From positions 1 through 51,170 of the forward strand of contig JAJEAC010000074.1 of the NCBI GenBank assembly GCA_022824315.1: a DNA stretch of 51,170 nucleotides. The letters are read 5' to 3'. This document shows, piece by piece, positions 17,740 to 26,767 of the stretch. This stretch comes from Silicimonas sp. (GTDB lineage Bacteria; Pseudomonadota; Alphaproteobacteria; Rhodobacterales; Rhodobacteraceae). The translations under genes were made by a program, and so were the position numbers. Under the pieces are notes generated by a model that saw nothing but the letters and a program-made list of their open reading frames with translations, was not told the origin of the DNA and searched no databases. The stretch's first letter is position 1. Each line of letters starts with the position of its first letter.

Positions 17740-19406
17740 CCGACCCACGTCACAACATCCGCGACGTCTTTCCCCCCACGGGTTCCGAGATCACCGCGAA
17801 GAGCTGGCTGACCGAGGCACCGATGCGGATGCTGATGAACAACCTGCACCCGGACGTGGCCGAAAACCCCCATGAGCTGGTGGTCTATGGCGGTATCGGC
17901 CGAGCTGCGCGCACATGGGCCGATTTCGACGCGATTGTCGCGGCACTTCAAGGGTTGGAGGACACGGAGACCCTGCTCGTGCAATCCGGCAAGCCGGTCG
18001 GAATCTTCAGCACCCACAAGGACGCGCCGCGCGTCCTGATCGCCAATTCGAACCTCGTCCCCAACTGGGCCAACTGGAACCATTTCAACGACCTCGACAA
18101 AAAGGGGCTGGCCATGTACGGCCAGATGACGGCCGGATCCTGGATCTACATTGGTACCCAAGGCATCGTGCAGGGCACCTACGAGACATTCATGGAGGCG
18201 GGCCGTCAGCACTATGGCGGCACCCTGAACGGCCGCTGGATCCTGACCAGCGGTCTGGGCGGCATGGGCGGCGCGCAGCCCCTGGCGGCGGTGATGGCCG
18301 GGGCATGTTGCCTTGCCGTCGAATGCGACGAGACCCGCGCCGATTTCCGCCTGCGCACCCGATATGTCGACGAGAAGACCCATTCGCTCGACGAGGCGTT
18401 GAAGATGATCGAACGCTGGACAGGCGCAGGTGAAGCAAAGTCCGTGGCGCTGATCGGCAACGCGGCGGATGCAGTCCCCGAATTGGCCAATCGCGGGGTT
18501 CGGCCCGACATCGTAACCGACCAGACCTCCGCCCACGATCCGATCCATGGTTACTTGCCGCAAGGGTGGAAGGTGGCGGATTGGCGTGCACGGCAGGAAA
18601 GCGACCCGAAGGCGGTGGAGAAAGCCGCCCGTGCCTCGATGAAGGTGCATGTCGCCGCGATGGTGGACTTCTGGAACCGGGGTGTGCCGACACTGGACTA
18701 CGGCAACAACATCCGACAAGTGGCCCGGGAAGAGGGCCTGGAAAACGCCTTTGCATTCCCCGGATTCGTGCCCGCCTACATTCGCCCGCTCTTCTGCCGG
18801 GGCGTCGGCCCGTTTCGCTGGTGTGCGTTGTCGGGCGATCCCGAAGACATCTTCAGGACCGATGCCAAGGTGAAAGAGCTGATCGAGGACCCGCACTTGC
18901 ACAACTGGCTCGACATGGCCCGTGAGCGCATCTCCTTCCAGGGGTTGCCGGCGCGGATTTGCTGGGTGGGCTTGGGTCAGCGGCACAAGCTCGGGCTTGC
19001 CTTCAACGAAATGGTGCGATCCGGCGAGTTGTCGGCCCCGGTCGTCATTGGCCGTGATCATCTGGACAGCGGTTCGGTCGCGTCTCCCAACCGCGAAACC
19101 GAATCAATGAAAGACGGCTCGGATGCCGTGTCCGACTGGCCCTTGTTGAACGCAATGCTGAACGTCGCAAGCGGTGCCACCTGGGTGTCGCTGCATCACG
19201 GCGGCGGGGTTGGCATGGGCTTCAGCCAGCATGCCGGCATGGTCATCTGCTGCGACGGCACGGGGGATGCCGACCGCCGCATCGCAAACGTCCTTTGGAA
19301 CGATCCTGCCACAGGAGTCATGCGACACGCGGATGCAGGATATGAAATTGCTCTGGAATGCGCGCGCGAGCAGGGATTGAATTTGCCCGGGATTCTGAGC
19401 GCGTGA
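17736..19406 (+). CDS. hutU: Urocanate hydratase
   Basis: Adds water to urocanate to make 4-imidazolone-5-propanoate, using tightly bound NAD+ as an electrophile. The 556-residue length is normal. Family stretches include [20 protein letters not shown] near residue 85, [19 protein letters not shown] near 135, the NAD-contact [17 protein letters not shown] segment ([18 protein letters not shown]) and the catalytic-cysteine region [17 protein letters not shown] near 350. The ATG at 17736 overlaps hutG by four bases; the longer frame from 17487 is out of register with the family. It closes the hut operon. Confidence 0.97.
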   Translation: MTDPRHNIRDVFPPTGSEITAKSWLTEAPMRMLMNNLHPDVAENPHELVVYGGIGRAARTWADFDAIVAALQGLEDTETLLVQSGKPVGIFSTHKDAPRVLIANSNLVPNWANWNHFNDLDKKGLAMYGQMTAGSWIYIGTQGIVQGTYETFMEAGRQHYGGTLNGRWILTSGLGGMGGAQPLAAVMAGACCLAVECDETRADFRLRTRYVDEKTHSLDEALKMIERWTGAGEAKSVALIGNAADAVPELANRGVRPDIVTDQTSAHDPIHGYLPQGWKVADWRARQESDPKAVEKAARASMKVHVAAMVDFWNRGVPTLDYGNNIRQVAREEGLENAFAFPGFVPAYIRPLFCRGVGPFRWCALSGDPEDIFRTDAKVKELIEDPHLHNWLDMARERISFQGLPARICWVGLGQRHKLGLAFNEMVRSGELSAPVVIGRDHLDSGSVASPNRETESMKDGSDAVSDWPLLNAMLNVASGATWVSLHHGGGVGMGFSQHAGMVICCDGTGDADRRIANVLWNDPATGVMRHADAGYEIALECAREQGLNLPGILSA

Positions 19407-19424
19407 CTGTCCCCGGCCGGACAG
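19407..19424 (+). terminator. Short GC hairpin immediately after hutU
   Basis: CTGTCC-CCGGCC-GGACAG forms a 6-bp stem starting directly after the hutU stop. There is no U-run behind it, so it is at most a weak or factor-assisted terminator between the convergent hutU and DddP-like genes. Confidence 0.3.
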
Positions 19425-19564
19425 GCCTTGCGACGCGTTCGATAGGCCGTTGCATTTGAACGCCGCGTGGCATGCGACCCCCTGAGATCATGCGCGGCCG
19501 AGACGTCGGTTCCCGGGGGGCTTGCACGGCAAGCTGGCCGTAAATTCCCGATCTTGCATGGCGG

Positions 19565-20824
19565 TCAAACCTCTTCCCAAGGGAAGCTGTCCAACCGTTT
19601 GGCCCCGTTGTCCGTGATCAGAACCTGGGTTTCGAGCTTGACGCTCTCTGACCCTTCCTCGCCGATCAGGCTTTCGACGCAGACGACATGGCCCGGTTCG
19701 AACTGCCCCGACATGGCCCCTTCGTCGAAATCCACATGCAACGGCACCACGGGCCATTCGTCAGCCATGCCGACACCGTGCAAGGCCAGCGAGTAGCGAT
19801 AATCGACATGCCGCGCCGGTATGCGCCAGCTCTTGGCGTTGAACTCTTCAAACGACAGGCCCGGTTGCAGCAGCTCCAGATTGTGATCGATCTGGCTCAG
19901 CGCAGTGGAATAGAGCCGCTTTTGCCGATCCGTCATCGGGGAGTAACCACACGTCCAGCTGCGCGACAGGTCCGCGCAATAGCCATAGGGTCCGATCATG
20001 TCCGTATCGAACGAGATCATTTCGCCGGCCTGGCACAAGCGGTCCGAACATTCCTTGTACCAGGGGTTGGTGTTGGGCCCGCAAGTCAAAAGCTTGGTTT
20101 CAAGCCAATCCCCGCCCGAGCGGGCGTTCTCGAAGTGCAGATGCGCCCAAAGCTCGCGTTCCGTCACCCCGGGGAGCGAGTGGCCATAAATCCGCGCCAT
20201 GCCCGCCTCGCAGACACGAATGGTCCAGCGCATCAGCTTGATTTCGTCTGCCGACTTGATCGCTCGCGCCATTTCGGTCAGCCTCGTGCCTTCGACATAT
20301 TCCAGCTGACGCGCCTGAAGAGCCAGCAGAGGCGCGCCGTCCAGCTTGTCGATGGCGATGCGCCTGTTGCCGCCGCCATGCGCCTGCAGCAACTCCGCGA
20401 TCTCGTCCGCCCAACGTGCCACGTGCACCGGCGACTTGTCGCCCTTGGCCATGAACATCCACGACGTGGAGTTCCGCAGCTCGTCGATGCCCGGCAGGCC
20501 GTCATTGAGGTGCTTGGAACCCTTGAGCTCGAACATGACCGCCGGGCCATCCGTCAGGATAAGCGCGTAGCGCATCGGGTTGTGCGCGGTCCAAACCTGC
20601 ATGTTCGAACTGTCAAAGGCGTAGCGAATGTTGATCGGATCGTACAGCAACAGCGCCGCAACATCGGCCTGCGCCATCACCTCGCGAAACCGGCCCAGGC
20701 GGTAGGCGCGGGCCCGGTCCAGCACATCCGGTGCGACGGGGCTGATCAGCGGCCTGTCCGCACCCTCGCTGTTCAAGTAAGTCAGCTTGCGCTCGTCTCT
20801 GAAAGGTGGCGGCATTTCGATCAT
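19565..20824 (-). CDS. DddP-like M24-family metalloenzyme (candidate DMSP lyase)
   Basis: Protein of the M24 'pita-bread' fold, 419 residues from the ATG at 20824 (435 from a GTG at 20872 that overlaps the upstream gene). An N-terminal creatinase-like domain (YDPINIRYAFDSSNMQVW near 61) precedes the metal domain. The metal ligands are Asp273, Asp275, Asp285, His349, Glu384 and Glu398; Tyr344 and Asp355 flank the histidine (HGVGMADEWP). Compared with the residues I remember for Ruegeria DddP (295, 297, 307, 371, 406, plus Tyr366 and Asp377), all fit with a constant offset of 22. DddP cleaves dimethylsulfoniopropionate to DMS and acrylate. The N-terminal 30 residues look different from DddP, and the partner gene is an oxygenase, so a different betaine-like or amino-acid substrate is possible. 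It is not expected to be a true peptidase. Confidence 0.75.
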   Translation of the reverse strand: MIEMPPPFRDERKLTYLNSEGADRPLISPVAPDVLDRARAYRLGRFREVMAQADVAALLLYDPINIRYAFDSSNMQVWTAHNPMRYALILTDGPAVMFELKGSKHLNDGLPGIDELRNSTSWMFMAKGDKSPVHVARWADEIAELLQAHGGGNRRIAIDKLDGAPLLALQARQLEYVEGTRLTEMARAIKSADEIKLMRWTIRVCEAGMARIYGHSLPGVTERELWAHLHFENARSGGDWLETKLLTCGPNTNPWYKECSDRLCQAGEMISFDTDMIGPYGYCADLSRSWTCGYSPMTDRQKRLYSTALSQIDHNLELLQPGLSFEEFNAKSWRIPARHVDYRYSLALHGVGMADEWPVVPLHVDFDEGAMSGQFEPGHVVCVESLIGEEGSESVKLETQVLITDNGAKRLDSFPWEEV

Positions 20825-20868
20825 TTCGGAGGGGACTCCTCTGCAAGCCGATGAAAGGCAGGCCAGCG

Positions 20869-21657
20869 TCACGCTGAGCGGCCATAAAACCCGATCCGCT
20901 CTTCTTCCGAAAAGGTGACGCCGGGCTTGTCGTAATAGGAGAACACGGCAATCATCCGCTCCCGGTCTCCGCGGATCTTGGTCACGCGATGCGGGGTGTT
21001 GATGCCACGAAAGACGTTCAGGGTGCCAGGTGTCGGCGTGACTACCTGCAGATCCGGATCCTCGTTCCGCAACAGCCTGGCAACGCCGTCGTAGTTGGGA
21101 TTGTCCGCCGTGCGCAGATCGGTGCGATACTCGAAGTCCCCACCCGCTTCTGGCGCCTGCAAAAGCAGCGTCGTGGTGAACTCGGAGCGATCAAAGTGCC
21201 AGTTCAGCGTTTCGCCCTCGTAATATGCCATGACATTGATCCGCGCGAGCGGGTCATCCATGGCAAAGAGCGCCCGCTTGCCCATTGTCACCGCCAAAAA
21301 ACTCACCAGCGGCGGCCAAGCGTAGATCTCGGCGACGGGGTTGACCCCCAGTTGATCGGCGCACAGCGTGTGATTGATGGTCTGAAACTGTGTCAATGCC
21401 GGATGATCCGGAGCCAGGTCCGGCAGCTCCTTCTTGAAATAAATGTTGTGCTTCCGGCTGTGGGTAAAGCCATCGCTGGCCATGGTCGACTTGAGGTCAT
21501 CGGCAGCCGCCTGCGCGACCTCCGGCTTCACAAACCCATCCAGGCTGTACATGCCATGTGCGGCCAGATCGATCCGGCATCGCTCGACCAAGGCATTGCA
21601 TTCATCTGTGCCGGGACGGTCGATGGGATATGTCTCAAGATCAAGCAGGTGCTGCAT
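20869..21657 (-). CDS. Fe(II)/2-oxoglutarate-dependent oxygenase related to HalD/BesD amino-acid halogenases
   Basis: Cytosolic non-haem iron oxygenase of 262 residues. The iron site reads His154-Phe-Asp156 with the distal His223 (NTPHRV); Arg232 or Arg234 would hold 2-oxoglutarate. The context LNWHFDRSEFTTTLLLQAP and GGDFEYRTDLR resembles the HalD/BesD family, whose halogenating members replace the aspartate by glycine to make room for chloride. Here the aspartate is present, so hydroxylation (or another oxygenation) is expected, not chlorination. The ATG at 21657 has a strong GGAGGA ribosome-binding site. The stop overlaps a GTG that may start the DddP-like gene; the two are almost certainly co-transcribed. 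Likely substrates are free amino acids or betaine-like compounds, by family only. Confidence 0.82.
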   Translation of the reverse strand: MQHLLDLETYPIDRPGTDECNALVERCRIDLAAHGMYSLDGFVKPEVAQAAADDLKSTMASDGFTHSRKHNIYFKKELPDLAPDHPALTQFQTINHTLCADQLGVNPVAEIYAWPPLVSFLAVTMGKRALFAMDDPLARINVMAYYEGETLNWHFDRSEFTTTLLLQAPEAGGDFEYRTDLRTADNPNYDGVARLLRNEDPDLQVVTPTPGTLNVFRGINTPHRVTKIRGDRERMIAVFSYYDKPGVTFSEEERIGFYGRSA

Positions 21658-22050
21658 TGCAGATTCCTCCTGGTGACCAAGAGACAAAATTGCCAGCTTT
21701 TCGCAACACGAAAGATGGGGTCGCATGGGCGGTGCGTCGCTTTGAAACTTGGTTCCAGTGCTGCTGGATCCTGTTCGACCTTGGCGCAACTTCTTCAGCG
21801 AACCTGTCCATGCATTCCATTTCGCAAAGCCGATCCGTCCCGGCAGCTTCGACGTTCGAGGTCGCTTGCGGCACTTGATGAATTCGGCAAGTTCGCACCC
21901 GGTTCCGGCAATCGCCGCGAGCACGTCATTCCGGCGAGGTACGCACGGTGCCTGGATGCGGAGAATGTGACGCTGTGGCGTTCGGTTGCGGCAGGGAAAC
22001 TCACGGCCCTTCGTCTTGTCGCGCCTGACCGAGCTGGGGTAGCCGGGTCC
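21658..22050. other. Intergenic region upstream of the oxygenase/DddP-like unit
   Basis: About 390 bases between the oxygenase start and the map stop, both on the minus strand. It should hold the promoter of the two-gene unit. I found no clear palindrome, U-tailed hairpin or plausible small gene; the open frames here run through from shadow sequence. Confidence 0.4.
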
Positions 22051-22863
22051 TCAGAGCCAGGTCGGGTGAAACTTGCCTGCGGGAGACAACGTGAAGATGT
22101 CGCAGCCGTCATCGGTTACGCCGACCGAATGCTCGAACTGCGCGGAGAGCGACTTGTCGCGTGTGACGGCCGTCCAGTCGTCTGCCAGAATCTTGGTTTC
22201 GGGCCTGCCCAGATTCACCATCGGTTCGACGGTGAAGAACATGCCCGGCTCCAGCACCGCGCCCGTTCCCGGTCGCCCGAAATGCAGAACGTTGGGCGGG
22301 GCATGGAACAGGCGCCCGAGACCGTGGCCGCAAAAGCCCTGCACCACGCTCATCTGGTGCGCCTCCACATAGGCCTGAATGGCATGCCCGACATCGCCGA
22401 ACGTGTTGCCGGGCCTGATTGCCTCGATGCCCTTCATGAGCGCGTCATGGGTCACATGGATCAGACGCTCCGCCTTTCGGGAAAGCCCGCCCGCAACGTA
22501 CATCCGGCTCGTGTCGCCATGCCAGCCGTCGACGATCACGGTCACGTCCACGTTCAGGATGTCCTTGTCCTTGAGCCGCTTCTTCCCGGGGATCCCGTGG
22601 CAGACGACGTGATTGACGCTGATGCAGCTGGCGTGCTGGTAGCCCTTGTAACCGATTGTGGCCGACGTGGCGCCCGCCTCGTCGATCATCCGCATTATCG
22701 TCCTGTCGATTTCACCGGTGGCCATGCCCGGCTCCACCAGCGGTGCGATCTCGTCGAGGATGCGCGCGGCGAGCGCGCCGGCACGGTGCATGCCGGCAAA
22801 ATCCCCGGATTCATGAATGCGGATGCCGTCCTTGGTCAGACGGCCCTTGCTGTCGTCGTACAC
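22051..22863 (-). CDS. map: Methionine aminopeptidase, type I
   Basis: Removes the initiator methionine from nascent proteins in the cytosol. The product is 270 residues from a GTG at 22863, which has AAGGA six bases upstream; an ATG at 22923 overlapping the sfsA stop would add 20 residues that do not look like the family. The five metal ligands of the M24A fold are visible: the two aspartates in NVDVTVIVDGWHGDTSRMY, His in GFCGHGLGRLFHAPPN, Glu in FFTVEPMVNLG and Glu in AQFEHSVGV. It follows sfsA in a probable two-gene unit, a pairing common in Rhodobacterales. Confidence 0.95.
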   Translation of the reverse strand: MYDDSKGRLTKDGIRIHESGDFAGMHRAGALAARILDEIAPLVEPGMATGEIDRTIMRMIDEAGATSATIGYKGYQHASCISVNHVVCHGIPGKKRLKDKDILNVDVTVIVDGWHGDTSRMYVAGGLSRKAERLIHVTHDALMKGIEAIRPGNTFGDVGHAIQAYVEAHQMSVVQGFCGHGLGRLFHAPPNVLHFGRPGTGAVLEPGMFFTVEPMVNLGRPETKILADDWTAVTRDKSLSAQFEHSVGVTDDGCDIFTLSPAGKFHPTWL

Positions 22864-22919
22864 GGGACATCCTTCCTCTTCTCGCCCGCCATATAGTGCC
22901 TTCCGAAGGAAACCGCCAG

Positions 22920-23645
22920 TCATCTGCGGACCGCGACCTGTTCAAGAATCGGCAGTTCGGAAGCGAATTCGACTCCGTCCCGCGTGATCCTTGTTCCGTG
23001 GCACATCGCCTCCACGCCTGCCGCGCAGGCCCGGTCGAACGCCGCACCGTAGTCAGGATCCAGATCACGAGCCAAGACAAACCCGGCACAATCCGTCCGC
23101 TGCACGACATAGAGCATCACCGCCCGGAACCCTTCCGCCACCATGGCCGAAAGTTCGGCCAGATGCTTGGCACCTCGTTCAGTCACGCAATCCGGAAACT
23201 CAGCCAGGTCTCCGGTGCGGTTCAAATGCACGTTCTTCACCTCCACGTAGGCATCGGGCAATCCGGGCTCCCTGAGGAAAAAGTCAACGCGGCTGTTGGC
23301 GCCGTAAGGCACCTCGCGCCGCACGTTGCCGTATCCGGCAAGGCCTTGGACATGTCCCGCAGCCAGCGCCTCGGCAACGATCCGGTTCGGCACCAAAGTA
23401 TCGATTCCCGCAAGATGGCCATCCCGCAATTCGACCAGACGCCAGCCAAATTTCAGCTTCTTCTTCGAATCGTCATTTGGCTCAAGCCAGACACGCATGC
23501 CTTCCTCGGCAAGCCCCAGCATCGACCCCGGATTGGGGCAATGGGCGACCACGGTGCGTCCGTCCTTCTCCAGTTCCACGTCTGCAAGAAACCGTTTGTA
23601 GCGGCGGATCAGGCGACCCGGCACCAAAGGCGTTTGAAAGCGCAT
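22920..23645 (-). CDS. sfsA: Sugar fermentation stimulation protein homologue SfsA
   Basis: SfsA-family protein of 241 residues. Its molecular role is unsettled; the E. coli member influences maltose metabolism, and the fold suggests nucleic-acid binding with a nuclease-like domain. Typical marks are the N-terminal RRYKRFLADVEL, VVAHCPNPGSMLGL, RVDFFLREPGLPDAYVEVKNVHL (nuclease-like D...EVK) and the C-terminal acidic-hydrophobic stretch. The ATG at 23645 is chosen; the frame open from 23705 starts with a low-complexity Ser/Leu stretch overlapping the next gene's region. It is divergent from the CinA-type gene with 47 bases between starts. Confidence 0.93.
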   Translation of the reverse strand: MRFQTPLVPGRLIRRYKRFLADVELEKDGRTVVAHCPNPGSMLGLAEEGMRVWLEPNDDSKKKLKFGWRLVELRDGHLAGIDTLVPNRIVAEALAAGHVQGLAGYGNVRREVPYGANSRVDFFLREPGLPDAYVEVKNVHLNRTGDLAEFPDCVTERGAKHLAELSAMVAEGFRAVMLYVVQRTDCAGFVLARDLDPDYGAAFDRACAAGVEAMCHGTRITRDGVEFASELPILEQVAVRR

Positions 23646-23692
23646 GCCTCGGGCCCTATACCGGCATAGGGAGAGGGACAAGGACAGACTCC

Positions 23693-24424
23693 ATGGCCAA
23701 CCCAACCGCCGCCATGCTGGTGATCGGCGACGAGATACTATCCGGACGCACCCGTGACTCCAACATGCACCACCTCGCCGGCCGGCTGACCGAGGCCGGG
23801 ATCAATCTCGCGGAAGTGCGCATGGTTGCCGATGACCGCACGGCAATAGTGGAGGGAGTCAGGGCGCTTGCACCGAAACACGACCACCTTTTCACTTCGG
23901 GCGGCATCGGGCCGACGCATGACGACATAACGGCCGACTGCGTCTCCGAAGCCATGGGCGCATCCATCGATGTCCGCCCGGACGCGCGCGCGATTCTTCA
24001 GTCGCACTATGATCGGCAGGGCATCGAAATGAACGCGGCCAGGCTGCGCATGGCACGGATCCCGGACGGCGCCACGCTGATCAAGAACCCGATCTCCGCA
24101 GCACCGGGGTTCACGATTGGAAATGTCCATGTCCTGGCAGGAATTCCGGCAATCTTCGAAGCAATGGTCGCAAGCATTCTGCCCACGATTTCGGGTGGCG
24201 ACCCCGTGCTTTCCAAGAGCATACGGATTGATCGGGCTGAAGGCGACATCGCCGCCCGCTTGAACGAGCTCGCAGAGGAATTCGCGCACCTGAGTTTTGG
24301 ATCCTACCCCTTCCGGCAGAATGGCGAATACGGTGCGAATATCGTGATCCGGGGCACAGACCCCCAACAGATCAGCCATGCGGCGAAGCGATTGCGTGCC
24401 GCGTTCGGAGACGACGCGTCGTGA
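23693..24424 (+). CDS. CinA-type competence/damage-inducible protein, molybdopterin-binding domain only
   Basis: MoaB/Mog-fold protein of 243 residues that matches the N-terminal domain of CinA. The start MLVIGDEILSGRTRDSN and the TSGGIGPTHDDITADCVSEA stretch mark the nucleotide/molybdopterin-binding pocket. In CinA this domain has been linked to ADP-ribose pyrophosphatase activity in pyridine-nucleotide recycling; the C-terminal amidase (PncC) domain is absent, which is common in alphaproteobacteria. The ATG at 23693 follows GGACAAGGA. Its stop overlaps a GTG that opens a small frame (24421). Confidence 0.9.
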   Translation: MANPTAAMLVIGDEILSGRTRDSNMHHLAGRLTEAGINLAEVRMVADDRTAIVEGVRALAPKHDHLFTSGGIGPTHDDITADCVSEAMGASIDVRPDARAILQSHYDRQGIEMNAARLRMARIPDGATLIKNPISAAPGFTIGNVHVLAGIPAIFEAMVASILPTISGGDPVLSKSIRIDRAEGDIAARLNELAEEFAHLSFGSYPFRQNGEYGANIVIRGTDPQQISHAAKRLRAAFGDDAS

Positions 24425-24876
24425 CCGTACCTGCGTCAGGAAGTCCGAATGCCCCGCGTGAGGGCGCAGCTGCGCCAGCTTCCCTTTCCAAAGGCACGCA
24501 GCAAATGAGGCGCTGCAGCCGAAGCGACACTTGGCCTGCACCCGCCACTTTTCCTGCAGCGACGTGGCCTGCCGCAGAGACGGTAGTTGTCCCTCCCATG
24601 TATGCCGGCGAAACTCCCGTCATGTCCGGCGTCTTCGAGACGATTGTCGATGCTGCGCGCCCGCACGCCGAGTCGCTGATGCCGGTCGCGCCGCGAACGC
24701 CGCCGGGCGAGACGTCCGCGCACGTCATGATCGAACAAGCATCGACAAACACCGCCCACCGGCTGGTCCATTCAGTCGCTTGCAATGCCGGCATCACGAA
24801 ATCTTGCTGCGGGAGCACAGAACTGGCAGTGCCTTGGCAACCAAGCAGCAATCATGACATCAGGACGGCTTCGTGA
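24421..24876 (+). CDS. Hypothetical small protein coupled at both ends
   Basis: A 151-residue frame that I do not recognise. It starts at a GTG overlapping the CinA-type stop by four bases and ends overlapping the next GTG start by four bases, exactly the junction style used elsewhere in this genome, which is the main argument that it is real. From about residue 62 onward codon third positions are GC-rich like real genes; the first third is low-complexity (Pro/Ala/Ser) and less convincing. No signal peptide or membrane segment is evident. A minus-strand frame of similar length covers the same DNA, so the call is weak. Confidence 0.38.
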   Translation: MTVPASGSPNAPREGAAAPASLSKGTQQMRRCSRSDTWPAPATFPAATWPAAETVVVPPMYAGETPVMSGVFETIVDAARPHAESLMPVAPRTPPGETSAHVMIEQASTNTAHRLVHSVACNAGITKSCCGSTELAVPWQPSSNHDIRTAS

Positions 24877-25808
24877 GACTTGCGCTCGCCATATGCCTTT
24901 TCATTGCGACACCGACGTCAGCGCTGGAGATTGCGCTTCCCAATGCAGTGACCGTTGCCGTCGAAACGAGCGACGCCGCAAGTGTCCGCCTGCCCGAGGC
25001 TCCTTGGTCGCCAGGCGCCGTCGTCCCGGGCACCGAGGGCGCGGTCCGAAAGACGGTGCTTAAGTTGCCCGATGCGCAATGGACGACTCTCCAGCTCATC
25101 GCGCCGCTTCGCGACAAGTTGGAAGAGGCGGGATATGTCCAGGTCTTCTCCTGCGCGAACGCAGAGTGCGGCGGTTTTGATTTCCGCTTTCAGCTCGACC
25201 TGATCGGCGAGCCGGACATGTATGTCGATCTCGGGAACTATCGCTACGTAATGATGCGGCATCTATCGAAAGAGCCTCATTCCGTCGCGCTCGTCGCATC
25301 GCCGACAAACACCGCAGGCAACATTCACATCACGGAAGTTTCCAGCGCGCGCTTTCCCGAGGTGGAACGGGAGGCGGAAAGCGTGGCGCCGAAGGCGGAA
25401 GAGGACTTGGACCACGTCACACAAAGGCCCGGCAACTTGGCTGCATCCTTGCTGAAACGAGGTCACGTCGTGCTTGATGCGCTTGAATTCGGCTCGGGAT
25501 CCGCCGACTTGGGCAACGGGCCGTATCCTGTGCTGGCGGAACTCGCGGCCTGGCTGCTGGACAATCCGTCGGCCCGCATCGTTCTGGTGGGGCATACGGA
25601 CGCAAAGGGCTCGCTTGAGACGAACACCACTCTTTCGCGCAAGAGGGCAGAGGCCGTGGCGGGTCGGCTGATCGAGGCGTTCGGCATCGACCCTGGCCGA
25701 CTCGGTGCGGCGGGTGCCGGATACCTGTCGCCGATCGAATCGAACCTGACCGAGGCTGGGCGTACTGCGAACCGTCGCGTGGAAGCGGTCCTGATCGCCG
25801 TGGAATGA
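24873..25808 (+). CDS. OmpA-family outer-membrane/peptidoglycan-associated protein
   Basis: Exported protein of 311 residues. A signal peptide is visible at residues 1-17 (MRLALAICLFIATPTSA). The middle is an unassigned domain of about 170 residues with two cysteines (SCANAECGGFDF) that could form a disulfide. The last 110 residues are an OmpA C-terminal domain: FGSGSADLGNGPYPVLAELA, the peptidoglycan-contact stretch LVGHTDAKGSLETNTTLSRKRA, and NLTEAGRTANRRVEAVLI. This should anchor the protein to peptidoglycan in the periplasm. The GTG start at 24873 is coupled to the upstream small frame. Confidence 0.88.
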   Translation: MRLALAICLFIATPTSALEIALPNAVTVAVETSDAASVRLPEAPWSPGAVVPGTEGAVRKTVLKLPDAQWTTLQLIAPLRDKLEEAGYVQVFSCANAECGGFDFRFQLDLIGEPDMYVDLGNYRYVMMRHLSKEPHSVALVASPTNTAGNIHITEVSSARFPEVEREAESVAPKAEEDLDHVTQRPGNLAASLLKRGHVVLDALEFGSGSADLGNGPYPVLAELAAWLLDNPSARIVLVGHTDAKGSLETNTTLSRKRAEAVAGRLIEAFGIDPGRLGAAGAGYLSPIESNLTEAGRTANRRVEAVLIAVE

Positions 25809-26044
25809 CCCTGCCATGCGGAAGCTTCGCCCACTGTGAACGGCAAGGGCCGGCGTCAGCGGGTGTTCTGACCGCATCATCATCGCGTTCGCCCCGGCTT
25901 GCATGGGCGCAAATGTCGCGCGACGCGATTCGGCGATGTCGCGAGGCGAAAGCGACTCGTGGCTTGCCCGACCGCCAAACTCCACGTGACGCTTCCCGTA
26001 ACGGTATGCTATTCATCGAACACGCATTGATGGAGGAAATCGCC

Positions 26045-26566
26045 ATGCTGAATATCCACATGCCGGTGACGAGACCGGCGCTCCTGGCCGTCGCAGCGCT
26101 GTTCGTCGCAGCAACTGCGGCCAACGCGACCGAGACGGCGTCGGCTGCGATGGTGGACGCGAACGGGGACTCCGTGGGCTCGGTCACGCTGCGCGCCACC
26201 CCGCACGGCACGCTCCTGCACGCGATGCTTGAGAATCTGCCGGCTGGGGCCCATGCCTTCCACGTCCATGATGTGGGCATCTGCGAACCGCCCTTCGCGT
26301 CCTCCGGCGGGCATTTCAATCCGGGTGGGAAGAAGCACGGATTCGACAGCGCCGAGGGAATGCACGCGGGCGACATGCCCAACATCCATGTGCCGGACTC
26401 TGGGGCGTTGGAGATAGAGGTGCTGAACACGCTGCTCAAGCTGGATGCCACGTTGTTCGACGCCGATGGCGCGGCGATCGTGATCCACGAAGGGCCGGAT
26501 GACTATGTGTCCGACCCGGCAGGCGCAGCCGGCCCCCGCATCGCCTGCGGTGTCATCACGCAGTGA
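26045..26566 (+). CDS. sodC: Periplasmic copper/zinc superoxide dismutase
   Basis: Converts superoxide to hydrogen peroxide and oxygen in the periplasm. The product is 173 residues with an N-terminal signal peptide ending near ANA (residue 28). Copper ligands are in HAFHVHDVGIC, and SSGGHFNPGGKKHG and HAGDMPNIHV carry the zinc and bridging histidines. Cysteines in HDVGICEPP and RIACGVITQ would make the family disulfide. The ATG at 26045 has a good GGAGGAAA ribosome-binding site eight bases upstream, and a start further upstream is not needed. It is a single gene. Confidence 0.94.
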   Translation: MLNIHMPVTRPALLAVAALFVAATAANATETASAAMVDANGDSVGSVTLRATPHGTLLHAMLENLPAGAHAFHVHDVGICEPPFASSGGHFNPGGKKHGFDSAEGMHAGDMPNIHVPDSGALEIEVLNTLLKLDATLFDADGAAIVIHEGPDDYVSDPAGAAGPRIACGVITQ

Positions 26567-26767
26567 CCGCTCCTGGCCCTGACGGGGTCTTGTGGTGCGT
26601 CCGACGAAGCAAGCCTTGCCTTTGCCGCCAGACTTGCATGCGCTGCCGTCGCGGCTCGGAGCATCACGTCCGGGCGTTCAAACTGTCAGGCCATGGGATC
26701 ACACCGTCGCACGCGCCCCAAAACGGTTTCCCGGCTCACGGCGGCCGAGCCTCTAGCACTTGCGGGC

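Noticed and set aside
19565..20824. A normal Xaa-Pro aminopeptidase or ectoine hydrolase
   Set aside because: The HGVGMADEWP and NPWYKEC stretches and the collinear ligand spacing match DddP better than those M24 families.
20869..21657. A radical halogenase
   Set aside because: The iron-binding aspartate (Asp156) is present; halogenases of this family need glycine or alanine there.
20989..22896. 635-codon plus-strand frame over the oxygenase and map
   Set aside because: It is antisense to two genes with clear catalytic motifs and strong ribosome-binding sites.
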